Source of the DNA: CBDDGJ01 sp965227805
GTDB lineage: Bacteria; Pseudomonadota; Alphaproteobacteria; RS24
Direction: 5' to 3'
Length of the DNA: 64,000 nt
Assembly (NCBI GenBank): GCA_965227805.1
Contig: CBDDGJ010000003.1
Location: 1,302,001-1,366,000, forward strand
Below, piece after piece: positions 35,225 through 43,880 of this stretch. Position 1 is the first letter of the stretch. Every line of letters starts with the position of its first letter. The notes under the pieces are model-generated. The model had not been told where the DNA came from. It ran no database searches and was given only the letters and a program-made list of their open reading frames with translations. The position numbers and the translations under genes are program-made.

Positions 35225-37018
35225 TTATCCTTTTACTATGCGTATAAGAAAGCGCCCGGTGAAAAATACCGCCCCACCCAAAAGCGTTAGGCATAAGCCG
35301 ATTGTGAGTATCACACCTAGAGCAAATATCTTGGATTCAGAGAATCGCATGCGTGCATTTTCGAGAAAGCGTGCCCGGATATTTTGAGCAATTTGCTCTA
35401 ATGTGTTATAACCTTCGGGCATAGGTTGCACGCCCATTTTTGCGCTATACGCAGCATAGGCGCGCAGCATATCTGCCCGCAAATCGGGGTGAGTGGTGCT
35501 AAGGTCAGTGGTTTCCCCCGGGTCTTGTGCGATATGATAAAGCCGCCAGTCTCCGTCACCAACAGGCGGCATATGGCGGGTTATTTTATAGTCACCTTTA
35601 TAAAGTGCCGTATTGCCCGAGACATCAATAACGCGTATATCTTCAGGCGCATAAACGCTTTGTGCGGTTCCGTTCAAAACAGGAAACAGGCTACGCCCTG
35701 TCATGGGGCGGGCACGCGCGGGCGGGGGGGCGGCATTCACCCATTCGACCAGAGTTGGCGCAATATCGCTCACCATTGCCGGGCTATGAATACGTGCCGG
35801 GGCTATGCCGGGGCCGCTCATTATCAGCGGTGCGCGAATGCCTCCCTCGGCTGCGTAAAACTTATATAGGGCACCAGGTGCGGCGGCGGCATTTGCCCAT
35901 TCGGGGCCGATAAAATTCCAGCTTCCCCGCCCGCCAATATCATCCAGGTCGATATGATAATCGTTAAGCCACATCCATAAGCCCAGCCTGGCATCATCAT
36001 CCCCGCGCGAAGGTTCGGGGCCATTATCCGAGGTGACAACAAAAATAGTCGTCTCAAACAGGCCTTCGGCTTTTAGATAATCAATAAAGCGGCCAATATG
36101 ATAATCCATCGCTTCTATCATGGCGGCATTTACCTCCATACGTGCCGCGTAAATCTCACGCTCTGCATCACTAAGCGCATCCCAGTTGCGTGCATCTTCG
36201 GGCATGGGGGCAAGCGGGGCATCTTGCGGAATTAACCCTAATGCCATTGCCCGCTTATGCCGTGCCGCGCGCAATGCATGCCAGCCTGAATCATAACGCC
36301 CTTTATATTTGGCAATAAATTCCGGCGGGGCTTGCACAGGAATATGAATGGCCTGAAATGGTAAATAGGCGAAAAATGGCTTTTCGGAATTGGTGGTTTC
36401 AATATAATCAATCATCTTATCTATGATGAAGCGCGAGGAGTAAAAATCCTCTGGTAATGTGGTATCCTTCCCATCTTCAAACCATGGCGCTTCGGTATAA
36501 AAGGGGATATATGATTTATCTTCCCAATTATCGGCACCCGAAGCCCCCAGGGCAAATGAGCGATCAAAGCCATGCTGATGCGGCATGTGGTCTGCGATTT
36601 CACCGAGATGCCATTTGCCGCTCATAAGGGTTCGATAGCCCGATGCGCGTAACCGGTCGGCAAGGGTGAGCACATTTTTTTCCAGCGCCATTTTATAGCC
36701 CGGCTTGCCGACATGTTCGGGGGGTAAAACTTCCGGAATTGTCGCCATACCGGTGCGGTGATTATCAATACCGGTAAGCAGCATGGCGCGGCTGGGCGAG
36801 CATAGCGGCGAGGTTCTGTATTGTGTAAATACTGCGCCTGTGCGGGCAAGCGCATCAATGACGGGGGTTGCCGCTTCGCCGCCATAAGTGCCGAAATCCA
36901 TCAAAGCGGCATCATCGGCCAATATAACCACAATATTGGGGGGCGTGTTCTGGCTTGCGCGGGCAGGGGTAAGAAACCCTGGATATAAAGCCAGTAATGC
37001 TATCATCCATTTTATCAT
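35225..37018 (-). CDS. Arylsulfatase (type I, formylglycine-dependent)
   Basis: 597 residues. A signal peptide (MIKWMIALLALYPGFLTPARA) directs it out of the cytoplasm and a C-terminal hydrophobic span (about 565-590, LGVILTIGLCLTLLGGAVFF) may anchor it. The metal-binding NIVVILADDAALMDFGTYGG precedes the active-site SPLCSPSRAMLLTG, whose Cys (CxPSR) must be converted to formylglycine. Further motifs are MSGKWHLGE and FVVTSDNGPEPSRGDD. ATG 37018 was preferred over an upstream ATG because of its AAGGGA site. A formylglycine-generating enzyme is encoded divergently 99 bp away, with an operator between them. Confidence 0.92.
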   Translation of the reverse strand: MIKWMIALLALYPGFLTPARASQNTPPNIVVILADDAALMDFGTYGGEAATPVIDALARTGAVFTQYRTSPLCSPSRAMLLTGIDNHRTGMATIPEVLPPEHVGKPGYKMALEKNVLTLADRLRASGYRTLMSGKWHLGEIADHMPHQHGFDRSFALGASGADNWEDKSYIPFYTEAPWFEDGKDTTLPEDFYSSRFIIDKMIDYIETTNSEKPFFAYLPFQAIHIPVQAPPEFIAKYKGRYDSGWHALRAARHKRAMALGLIPQDAPLAPMPEDARNWDALSDAEREIYAARMEVNAAMIEAMDYHIGRFIDYLKAEGLFETTIFVVTSDNGPEPSRGDDDARLGLWMWLNDYHIDLDDIGGRGSWNFIGPEWANAAAAPGALYKFYAAEGGIRAPLIMSGPGIAPARIHSPAMVSDIAPTLVEWVNAAPPPARARPMTGRSLFPVLNGTAQSVYAPEDIRVIDVSGNTALYKGDYKITRHMPPVGDGDWRLYHIAQDPGETTDLSTTHPDLRADMLRAYAAYSAKMGVQPMPEGYNTLEQIAQNIRARFLENARMRFSESKIFALGVILTIGLCLTLLGGAVFFTGRFLIRIVKG

Positions 37019-37045
37019 AATGCGCGTTCCCTTTATTTTAGAAAT

Positions 37046-37062
37046 TGACACTTATATTGCCA
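37046..37062. promoter_or_regulatory. TGACA-N7-TGTCA-type operator (one mismatch) between sulfatase 1 and FGE
   Basis: The site reads TGACACTTATATTGCCA: the same half-sites and seven-base gap as perfect copies at 38631-38647 and 41447-41463, with one mismatch in the right arm. On the minus strand a TATAAT hexamer (37067-37062) abuts it, so the site would cover the transcription start of sulfatase 1. Confidence 0.55.
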
Positions 37063-37117
37063 TTATAGCGCGCTCTATGATAAAGTGAAGGGCAGATGGA
37101 TAATTTTAGGAGTGACT

Positions 37118-38005
37118 ATGTTGCGGGGTTATCATTTATATATACTATGCGGCTTAGGCATGTTTTTGGCTGGCTGTGAGGCGCAAGAAGAGGATCATGC
37201 GTGTAATGAAGTGCCTTATGACTCTCATATAGCGCTTGCGGGCGGCACATTTGTCATGGGTGCCAATCCGCTTTATAGCGAAGAAGGGGCGCCGCGTTCG
37301 GTTGCGGTTGCAGCATTTGATGTTGATGCCACCGAAATTACCAATGCACAATTTGCGCGTTTTGTCGCAGAGACTGGCTATGTCACCGATGCGGAGAAAA
37401 TTCAACCCGGTTTTCATGCGCCAGGCGGTGCGGTGTTTCGCATGCCCACGGCAGAAAATCCAAACTGGTGGCAATTTGTGGAAGGGGCGCAGTGGCGTCA
37501 CCCGGAAGGACCGCGTAGTTCCATAGAGGACAAAGAGAATGAACCAGTGGTGCAAGTATCATATAATGATGCCCGCGCCTATGCAGCATGGGCACAGCGG
37601 CGTTTGCCCACCGAGGCCGAATGGGAATATGCTGCGGCTGCCGGGGCGCAGACGACTTATATATGGGGGGAGGCGCGCGCACCCAAACAGCAGGAAATGG
37701 CCAATACATGGCAGGGGCATTTCCCTATAGAAAATACCATGCGTGATGGTTTTGCCATGCGCGCGCCGGTGGGGTGCTATCCACCCAATGCTTTCGGCTT
37801 ATATGATATGATCGGCAATGTGTGGGAATGGACGGATAGTCCAGTCGAAACCAGACAAGGCGGGACGGCGCATTACAGAATAAAGGGCGGGTCTTTTTTA
37901 TGCGCGCCGAATTATTGCCGTCGCTATCGTGCCGCAGCACGCGAGTCGCAAGAGGCAGGCTTGCCGACCAATCATATCGGGTTTAGAACTGTTGCACGGA
38001 AATAA
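37118..38005 (+). CDS. Formylglycine-generating enzyme (sulfatase-maturing), lipoprotein
   Basis: 295 residues from ATG 37118, which has a TTAGGAG site. The N-terminus is a lipoprotein signal (LCGLGMFLAGC, lipobox Cys about residue 19). The body is a SUMF1/FGE domain: GGTFVMGANPLY, ATEITNAQFARFVAETGY, PVVQVSYNDARAYAAWAQRR, LPTEAEWEYAA, FGLYDMIGNVWEWTDSP, and FLCAPNYCRRYRAAAR. Both catalytic copper-binding cysteines are there, then NHIGFRTV. It should convert the CxPSR cysteine of the two neighbouring sulfatases. A periplasmic lipoprotein FGE would act after export, which is unusual enough to note. Confidence 0.88.
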   Translation: MLRGYHLYILCGLGMFLAGCEAQEEDHACNEVPYDSHIALAGGTFVMGANPLYSEEGAPRSVAVAAFDVDATEITNAQFARFVAETGYVTDAEKIQPGFHAPGGAVFRMPTAENPNWWQFVEGAQWRHPEGPRSSIEDKENEPVVQVSYNDARAYAAWAQRRLPTEAEWEYAAAAGAQTTYIWGEARAPKQQEMANTWQGHFPIENTMRDGFAMRAPVGCYPPNAFGLYDMIGNVWEWTDSPVETRQGGTAHYRIKGGSFLCAPNYCRRYRAAARESQEAGLPTNHIGFRTVARK

Positions 38006-38006
38006 T

Positions 38007-38633
38007 ATGGCTATACGTATTGATAAAGCAACCATTCACACTGTGTTGGATAATATGGCGCCGCATGGCGATGGGCGGCATAAGCGTAGCCATAGCAGTC
38101 GCGGGAAAATTATTCTGGCGATGATTGATTTAATCGCCGCTGGCGAGCTTAATCCGCGTGCGGCTAACATTGCCGAAAAAGCGGGTGTGGGATTGCGGTC
38201 TGTATTTCGCCATTTTGATGATAAGGAAACAATTTTTCGTGAAATTAACGCAGTTTTAATCGAGAGTTATAGGCCGCTGCTGCGTGCCCCGCTAATGGCA
38301 GAGACATGGCAAGGTCAATTAGTGGAATTGATGATCCGCCGTGCGGATATTTTTGAAGCCACCACACCGTTTCGACTTGCGACCAGTGTGCAACGATTTC
38401 ACTCACCTGTTTTGATGCAGAATTATCGTAATTTAATGACCTATGAAAAGCGTGCCGTGCGTGATATTTTGCCGCCCGCAGTGAAAGCGGATAAAACGCT
38501 TACACGCGCGATTTTGCTGGTGACGAGTTTCGATAGCTGGCGGTTTTTTCGCCATGATGAAGATTTATCCCACGCCCAAAGCGTTAGGGTGATTGAGAAA
38601 ATTTTGTGTGAGCTTATTGTGCATATAAAGTGA
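38007..38633 (+). CDS. TetR-family transcriptional regulator 1
   Basis: 208 residues from ATG 38007, one base after the FGE stop; the frame is open upstream but inside FGE. The N-terminal domain carries SHSSRGKIILAMIDLIAAG, then the helix-turn-helix AANIAEKAGVGLRSVFRHFD and DKETIFREI, a standard TetR pattern. The C-terminal ligand domain is generic. Its stop codon overlaps a TGACA-N7-TGTCA palindrome. Location next to three copies of this palindrome makes it the obvious candidate repressor of the sulfatase/dehalogenase genes. Confidence 0.85.
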   Translation: MAIRIDKATIHTVLDNMAPHGDGRHKRSHSSRGKIILAMIDLIAAGELNPRAANIAEKAGVGLRSVFRHFDDKETIFREINAVLIESYRPLLRAPLMAETWQGQLVELMIRRADIFEATTPFRLATSVQRFHSPVLMQNYRNLMTYEKRAVRDILPPAVKADKTLTRAILLVTSFDSWRFFRHDEDLSHAQSVRVIEKILCELIVHIK

Positions 38634-38647
38634 CACTGTGAGTGTCA
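38631..38647. promoter_or_regulatory. TGACA-N7-TGTCA operator upstream of the dehalogenase gene
   Basis: TGACACTGTGAGTGTCA is a perfect inverted repeat (seven-base arms around GTG). It starts at the stop codon of TetR 1 and ends 6 bp before the -35 element of the haloalkane dehalogenase promoter. Confidence 0.6.
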
Positions 38648-38653
38648 TTTCCA

Positions 38654-38682
38654 TTGACCTTATCCAGCTAAACACGTAATAT
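38654..38682 (+). promoter_or_regulatory. Sigma-70-type promoter of the dehalogenase gene; probably leaderless
   Basis: TTGACC (38654-38659), a 17-bp spacer and TAATAT (38677-38682). A start point seven or eight bases after the -10 falls at 38689-38691, exactly on the ATG (38691). No Shine-Dalgarno sequence precedes the ATG, which supports a leaderless transcript. Confidence 0.5.
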
Positions 38683-38690
38683 GCTTTGCT

Positions 38691-39629
38691 ATGAAATATA
38701 GAACAACCCCAGATAGCCGCTTTGCAGGATTGCCCGGTTATGATTTTGCACCGCATTTTGTAACACTTGACGATCATGAAGGCGGCACATTAAACATGCA
38801 TTATATTGCAGCAGGGCCTGCTGATGGGCAGCCTGTGGTGCTTATTCATGGTAATCCGACATGGTCTTTCATGTGGCGCAAAATTGTGCCGCTTTTGGCC
38901 GCCGCCGGGTTTCGCGCCATTGCGATTGATCTTATCGGTATGGGGCGTTCCGACAAGCCGACGCGTATGCGCGATTATTCGATTGCCCGCCATGTGCATT
39001 GGGTGAAACAGGCATTGTTTGATAAGCTCAGTTTATCCCATGTGCATTTTGTGTTGCATGATTGGGGGGGCATTATCGGCTTACGCGCGATTGCCGATAA
39101 TCAGGCGCGTGTTGCAAGCGTTACCTTTTCCAATACGGGCTTTCCGGTGCGCGACCCGCAAGAGGCAATTACGCAAATGGCCATACCGGGCAGCGGATTT
39201 TTACGCCGCTTTCAGCTTTATGTGCGCTTTAATCCATTTTGGCGCCATTGGAAATTGCTGGCCATGATTACGCAAAAGAAATTACCGCCCGAAGTGGTGG
39301 CCGGCTATGCGGCACCCTATCCGAATTGGCGCTATATTACGGGCAATCGGCAATTTACTCAATTATTACCCACGCGCTATGATAATCCCATGCTTATTGA
39401 TAATTTTTATGCGCGCGAAAAATTGGCACATTTTGATAAACCGTTTTTATGTTTGTTTTCGGATAAAGATCAGGTCGCGCCCAAGGGGTATGAAACTGTG
39501 CGTCCGTTTATTCCGGGTGCCGGTGCACGCGAACCGGTTATTCTAAAGGGCGGCAGTCATTTCCTGTTAGAAGATGTCGCCGAAGACTATGGCACAGCAT
39601 TGCTCGCCTTTCTGGGAGAGATCAGCTAG
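38691..39629 (+). CDS. Haloalkane dehalogenase (alpha/beta hydrolase)
   Basis: 312 residues. The start YRTTPDSRFAGLPGYDFAPH is typical of subfamily I haloalkane dehalogenases. The oxyanion/halide region HGNPTWSFMWRKIVPLL, the nucleophile Asp with the halide-binding Trp in VLHDWGGIIGLRAI (about residue 125), the acid in FSDKDQVAPKG and the late His in GGSHFLLEDV are all present. The enzyme hydrolyses carbon-halogen bonds to give alcohol and halide. Related epoxide or other hydrolases cannot be fully excluded. It shares a CTAG stop overlap with the convergent GST-like gene. Confidence 0.88.
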   Translation: MKYRTTPDSRFAGLPGYDFAPHFVTLDDHEGGTLNMHYIAAGPADGQPVVLIHGNPTWSFMWRKIVPLLAAAGFRAIAIDLIGMGRSDKPTRMRDYSIARHVHWVKQALFDKLSLSHVHFVLHDWGGIIGLRAIADNQARVASVTFSNTGFPVRDPQEAITQMAIPGSGFLRRFQLYVRFNPFWRHWKLLAMITQKKLPPEVVAGYAAPYPNWRYITGNRQFTQLLPTRYDNPMLIDNFYAREKLAHFDKPFLCLFSDKDQVAPKGYETVRPFIPGAGAREPVILKGGSHFLLEDVAEDYGTALLAFLGEIS

Positions 39630-40771
39630 GCCCATATTTCGCGATTATCGCGCCGCTCAACCCGTCTTGTGCATCGTGTGGTTATTATCGCGCTTAAGCC
39701 CGTTTCAGCAAGTAAAGCATCTACGGCCGCGCGTCCGGCAGCATCTAGGCCATCATATGCATCTTGCACGCGCTGGAGCATAAAAATACGATAGGGCATA
39801 ACCATGGCGTTAATCGTAACACCGCGCCAGTCAAAAGTGCAAAAGCCGATGCCGCGCGCTAAACTTTTCCCGCCTGCAATGGCACCATGTGCAATGTCAT
39901 TTTCATCCAGCCATTGATTGGTAAAGGCAGTCATTGCTTTTATTTCGGGTAGATAATCTGTAGCTACGCGGCGCAAGAGCACTTTGAGCGTATCGGGAAT
40001 ATCATCATCGGCGATAAGGCTTTCATCGCGATTGAAAAACTCCACCATATCGGCAGAGGGGGTGCGCATACGCTCTGTCCAGCGAAAGAGCATCTGGGCT
40101 TTTTTCTGCATCAGCTGTAATGGATGCGGATCGCGCCCCAAATGTGCAAATAGCGCGGCGAATAAACCATAATCGCCAATGGTGGGCGCGCCGCCCAAAA
40201 GATAGGGGTGGTCAGAAAAATGTGCGTTTAGCTCATTCATTGTTTCGTGATAAGCCGCTTCAATCGCTGGTGCTGTTGCCTCGGTCACACCAAAAGCAAG
40301 CGCGGCTTTGCGCATACGCCCTGCTGCATGTAAGGCCATATCGCGGCGGTCTGCGGGGGGCAAATGTGGTAGAGCAAACAGCCCGAATTGCTGCAGGATA
40401 AAATCAAGATTATCCGCATCAAAGCTCCAGCGATAATGCATCGCTGGGCGTAACAAACCCTCGCCGCCGAAAAACTCCATAATCAGTGAACTAATAAGAT
40501 GGCGCGGTGTTGGCGGATACGCCGGAAGCCGTGCCATCGTGCGGCTTTCAAACCAGTCAATAATATCAACACCATCTTGCACAATCTCGCCCATAGGTGT
40601 TTCCATAACAGGAATAATCCACCGCCCAATTGCCGGACGAATTTTTTCGTCATAGCGCGGATGCGCTGGCGATATATCGTCAAACTCAATATGCTGTTTG
40701 ATAAGATAAGCCCGCGCCTTGCCCGAATAAAGCGATACGCTCCAACTATATAATGTGTATTTATCCTGCAT
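39626..40771 (-). CDS. Extended glutathione S-transferase-family protein (paralogue)
   Basis: 381 residues from ATG 40771. GST N-terminal domain (YTLYSWSVSLYSGKARAYLI, WIIPVMETPMGEIVQDG) and C-terminal helical domain (GAPTIGDYGLFAALFAHLGR), then an extension of roughly 120 residues, the same design as the gene at 34.1-35.2 kb. AMHYRWSFDAD aligns with AMHYRWSYRRD of that protein. Its start is 2 bp after the stop of the upstream DUF1330-like gene, so they are coupled. Confidence 0.75.
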   Translation of the reverse strand: MQDKYTLYSWSVSLYSGKARAYLIKQHIEFDDISPAHPRYDEKIRPAIGRWIIPVMETPMGEIVQDGVDIIDWFESRTMARLPAYPPTPRHLISSLIMEFFGGEGLLRPAMHYRWSFDADNLDFILQQFGLFALPHLPPADRRDMALHAAGRMRKAALAFGVTEATAPAIEAAYHETMNELNAHFSDHPYLLGGAPTIGDYGLFAALFAHLGRDPHPLQLMQKKAQMLFRWTERMRTPSADMVEFFNRDESLIADDDIPDTLKVLLRRVATDYLPEIKAMTAFTNQWLDENDIAHGAIAGGKSLARGIGFCTFDWRGVTINAMVMPYRIFMLQRVQDAYDGLDAAGRAAVDALLAETGLSAIITTRCTRRVERRDNREIWA

Positions 40772-40773
40772 AA

Positions 40774-41412
40774 TTATCCATAGATCAAAAGACGAATAAT
40801 CTGCCCCAGCGATGCAAATAGTGTGAGCAAAAGCGCAACCCATATACGCGGGGAAAGTAAAAGTGATTGTGATGTTTCAAGCGGTGTGGCTAAGGTTGCG
40901 GCTAAGGCTGCATGTTTATAAATATGCATATCAGAAAAAGCCGGATTGGTAACAGCCTGCATAAAGTCGCGTCTGCTGCGATAGCGCATAAGCCCTGTAG
41001 CATGCCAACCGGGATTTGCCTCTACGCCCCAGCTTTCCACATAACCCGCACGCATCAGGCCCGTATAGGCAGGATAGCCCGCGCTTTTCAAAATCATGCC
41101 GGCAAAGGGACGATAATAGCTTTGCAATAAATCGCGTCCGGTTATGTCCGCGCCGTTATCCGGATGCTTAATGTTTCCTTCAGGAAATTGCACCAGATTA
41201 AGCATAAAAAATTCGCGTCCCGTATCATTATGCATAAAGTCTTGAAAAAGCTGTTTTGTCTGTGCGTCTAAATTATTTTGTGCCGCGAGTTTTTCCATAA
41301 AGTGGGTGATTTCTGCCTCAGTTAGTGCCCCGCGCCAATTTTCATGCCATGCCAGAAAGACAAGATAAAGCACAAGCGTGCACGCCCAAATAATGAGAGA
41401 TATATTATCCAT
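40774..41412 (-). CDS. Membrane protein with a DUF1330/NIPSNAP-like domain
   Basis: 212 residues. One span at each end (about 6-22 and 188-208) flanks a soluble region with FFMLNLVQFPEGN, DLLQSYYRPFAGMIL and RYRSRRDFMQAVTNPAFSD, a pattern like the ferredoxin-fold DUF1330 family. AGGAGG precedes the ATG. It is transcribed divergently from sulfatase 2 through a palindromic promoter/operator. The function is unknown. Confidence 0.55.
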   Translation of the reverse strand: MDNISLIIWACTLVLYLVFLAWHENWRGALTEAEITHFMEKLAAQNNLDAQTKQLFQDFMHNDTGREFFMLNLVQFPEGNIKHPDNGADITGRDLLQSYYRPFAGMILKSAGYPAYTGLMRAGYVESWGVEANPGWHATGLMRYRSRRDFMQAVTNPAFSDMHIYKHAALAATLATPLETSQSLLLSPRIWVALLLTLFASLGQIIRLLIYG

Positions 41413-41445
41413 AAAAGTCCTCCTGTTTATGGGGTAAGTTACATA

Positions 41446-41474
41446 TTGACATTATTAGTGTCAATATATAATCT
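41446..41474. promoter_or_regulatory. Palindromic divergent promoter with embedded TGACA-N7-TGTCA operator
   Basis: ATATTGACA (41443-41451), seven bases, TGTCAATAT (41459-41467) form a perfect inverted repeat. Rightward, TTGACA (41446-41451), 17 bp and TAATCT (41469-41474) make a promoter for sulfatase 2. Leftward, TTGACA (41464-41459), 17 bp and TAACTT make one for the DUF1330-like gene. Each arm of the operator thus contains one -35 box, so a bound dimer would block both. Confidence 0.65.
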
Positions 41475-41504
41475 ATCAGCACTTCATTTATGCGGGGAGA
41501 GACC

Positions 41505-43175
41505 ATGATGAGCCGGCGTGCCAAGATTTTTTCTCTTATCGGCGTGGTGCTGCTAGGTGCTGTGACGACAGCCTATATATATCGCACCAGCCTTATCATT
41601 AAAGTGTTGGGGTTTGTTCAGCGCGTGGCCTATGCCGTAGAGCCCAATCGCCCGATAGAGTGGCAAAGCGGGCACTGGGCAGCACCGGATAAGGCAGAAA
41701 GGCCGCCCAATATTATCGTTATTTTAACCGATGATATGGGGTTTAATGATGTCAGCTTTCATGGGGGTGGGCTTATTGAAACACCGCATATAGACCGCTT
41801 GGCGTATGAGGGTGTCCGCTTTGCCAATGGTTATGCGGGAAGTGCTGTTTGCGCGCCCTCGCGGGCGATGCTTTTGACGGGGCGTTATGCCACGCGCTTC
41901 GGTTTTGAATTTACCCCGGCGCCCGATATGATGCGCCCAATATTGCAGCAGCTTACGGCACAAGACCCGATGCCGCGCAAATTTGAATTTACCCAAACCC
42001 ATACTGCCGCGCATGCGGTGGGGGCAGATTTGCCCTTTGAGGCACGGGGTTTACCGCCCGAAGAAATAACAGTGGCTGAAGAGTTAAAAGCAGCAGGTTA
42101 TCATACCATCCATATTGGAAAATGGCATTTAGGGCGCGATGCGGCTTTGCTTCCCAATGCACAAGGCTTTGATGAAAGCCTGCTTATGGAAAGCGGGCTT
42201 TATCTGCCGGTTGATTCACCCGATGTGGTGAATGCACGCAATGAGTTTTCTGTGCTGGATCGTGTGCAATGGGAAATCTTGACCTATGCCGCAAGTTTTA
42301 ATGGAGGAACACGTTTCGCGCCGAAAGGTTATCTCACCGATTATTATACCGAGGAAGCTGTCAAGGCGATTACTGCCAATAAGGATAGGCCATTTTTCCT
42401 TTATTTGTCACATTGGGGGATCCATACACCCTTGCAGGCGTCAAAAGCTGACTTCGAAGCAGTGGGCGATCAATTCCCCACGCACCGCGCGCGGGTTTAT
42501 GCAGCGATGATCCGTGCCGTTGATAGGAGTGTCGGCAAGGTGATGGAGGCACTTAAACAAAACGGCATTGATGAAGAGACATTGATTATTTTCACTAGCG
42601 ATAATGGGGGCGCGAATTATATCGGTATGCCCGACATCAATAAGCCCTATCGTGGGTGGAAGCTGAGCTTTTTCGAAGGTGGCACGCATGTGCCCTTTGT
42701 TATGCGCTGGCCGGGCAGATTACTGGCAGGCCAAAGCTATCTGCATCCTATTTCGCATCTTGATATTATGCCGACCATTTTGGGGGCTGCCGCCCGCGCG
42801 CCGCAAGCAGAGATTATTGATGGGGTTAATCTGCTTCCCTATTTAAGCGGTGATAAAACAGGCCAACCGCATGACAGGCTTATCTGGCGGGAGGGGTATT
42901 ATCAGGCTATTATCGCTGGCGGGTGGAAATTACAGCGTAGCGAAAACCCGAAACATATACGGCTTTACAATCTCGCCAAAGACCCATTTGAGAAAAATAA
43001 TGTGGGCGCGACCTATCCTGAAAAAGTAAAACAGCTAACTGCATTATTGGATGCCCATAATGCCGAACAGGCAGAGCCTATGTGGCCATCGGGTATTGAG
43101 ATCCCGATCTGGATAGATAAAAGCCTGGCGGATGAACCAACATTAGATGATGATTATATTATGTGGCCAAATTAA
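41505..43175 (+). CDS. Arylsulfatase 2 (type I, formylglycine-dependent)
   Basis: 556 residues from the ATG behind GGGGAG. The N-terminus has one span (about 7-25) that is probably an uncleaved anchor. Metal site NIIVILTDDMGFNDVSFHGG, active site SAVCAPSRAMLLTGRYATR (CxPSR), HIGKWHLGRDA, FLYLSHWGIHTPLQ, IIFTSDNGGANY and C-terminal RLYNLAKDPFEKNN are all intact. The C-terminus (WPSGIEIPIWIDKSL) resembles arylsulfatase A/B-like bacterial enzymes. Activation would depend on the FGE at 37.1-38.0 kb. Substrate unknown. Confidence 0.92.
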   Translation: MMSRRAKIFSLIGVVLLGAVTTAYIYRTSLIIKVLGFVQRVAYAVEPNRPIEWQSGHWAAPDKAERPPNIIVILTDDMGFNDVSFHGGGLIETPHIDRLAYEGVRFANGYAGSAVCAPSRAMLLTGRYATRFGFEFTPAPDMMRPILQQLTAQDPMPRKFEFTQTHTAAHAVGADLPFEARGLPPEEITVAEELKAAGYHTIHIGKWHLGRDAALLPNAQGFDESLLMESGLYLPVDSPDVVNARNEFSVLDRVQWEILTYAASFNGGTRFAPKGYLTDYYTEEAVKAITANKDRPFFLYLSHWGIHTPLQASKADFEAVGDQFPTHRARVYAAMIRAVDRSVGKVMEALKQNGIDEETLIIFTSDNGGANYIGMPDINKPYRGWKLSFFEGGTHVPFVMRWPGRLLAGQSYLHPISHLDIMPTILGAAARAPQAEIIDGVNLLPYLSGDKTGQPHDRLIWREGYYQAIIAGGWKLQRSENPKHIRLYNLAKDPFEKNNVGATYPEKVKQLTALLDAHNAEQAEPMWPSGIEIPIWIDKSLADEPTLDDDYIMWPN

Positions 43176-43196
43176 ACCATGAGGAAAATATAACCC

Positions 43197-43880
43197 ATGC
43201 CTGGGTATAAAATATTCGGACGTATCCGCCTGCTTAAAATGTTTGCGTATAGTATTTTGGTAATTGCTGTGTTAGGCGGCTTTGCTTTTTACGCATTATT
43301 TTTGTCGCCGCGCCCCCCAAATATGACAGAACCACATGTGCTGGCCGGAGATGGCAGCACGCTTGATTATTGCGCCTTACCCGCTTTAGATGGTAGCGGT
43401 AAAAGCGCCGCTGATATTCCCAAAGCCAATACGCCAGGGTGTATGTATACGCATTTTCCCTTACCGATTTTATCGCAATGCACCGAACCTTTACCCGAAA
43501 ATGCAACAGATATACGCGGGCTTTGGCAGGCAGAAGATGGTGGCCATGTTGAGCGCATTGAGGCATGTGGCACGCGCGTGGTGATTACAACGGCGGGCAT
43601 TATTCATGATAGCGGGCCGAATGCAATGGCTGGCGCGCCCACCAATGATACGGAAGGCCCGTTATTCCGCCTGGGCGGGCGTGTGTTTTGTCCGCGCACC
43701 TCCGCTTTAATGGTGTGGAATGAAGGGGTATTGGATTTCCATGTATTTGGATGGGGACCGGTTGTCGTTCGTCGCTATATGCAAGGCAAGCAGCTCATAT
43801 GGGAATATGCCAATGGCACAGTTACCCGTATGAACCGTATTTGCATTTTGCCGCCTGCACATAAACACCCCAATCGCTAA
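43197..43880 (+). CDS. Membrane-anchored six-cysteine protein of unknown function
   Basis: 227 residues, 21 bp after sulfatase 2 with its own GAGGAAAA site, so in the same operon. One N-terminal span (about 14-36) leads to an outer domain with six cysteines (YCALP, GCMYT, QCTEP, ACGTR, FCPRT, ICILP) that could form three disulfides. Other blocks are IRGLWQAEDGGHVERIEACG and VVITTAGIIHDSG. I do not recognise the family. The context suggests a helper or partner of the sulfatase. Confidence 0.6.
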   Translation: MPGYKIFGRIRLLKMFAYSILVIAVLGGFAFYALFLSPRPPNMTEPHVLAGDGSTLDYCALPALDGSGKSAADIPKANTPGCMYTHFPLPILSQCTEPLPENATDIRGLWQAEDGGHVERIEACGTRVVITTAGIIHDSGPNAMAGAPTNDTEGPLFRLGGRVFCPRTSALMVWNEGVLDFHVFGWGPVVVRRYMQGKQLIWEYANGTVTRMNRICILPPAHKHPNR

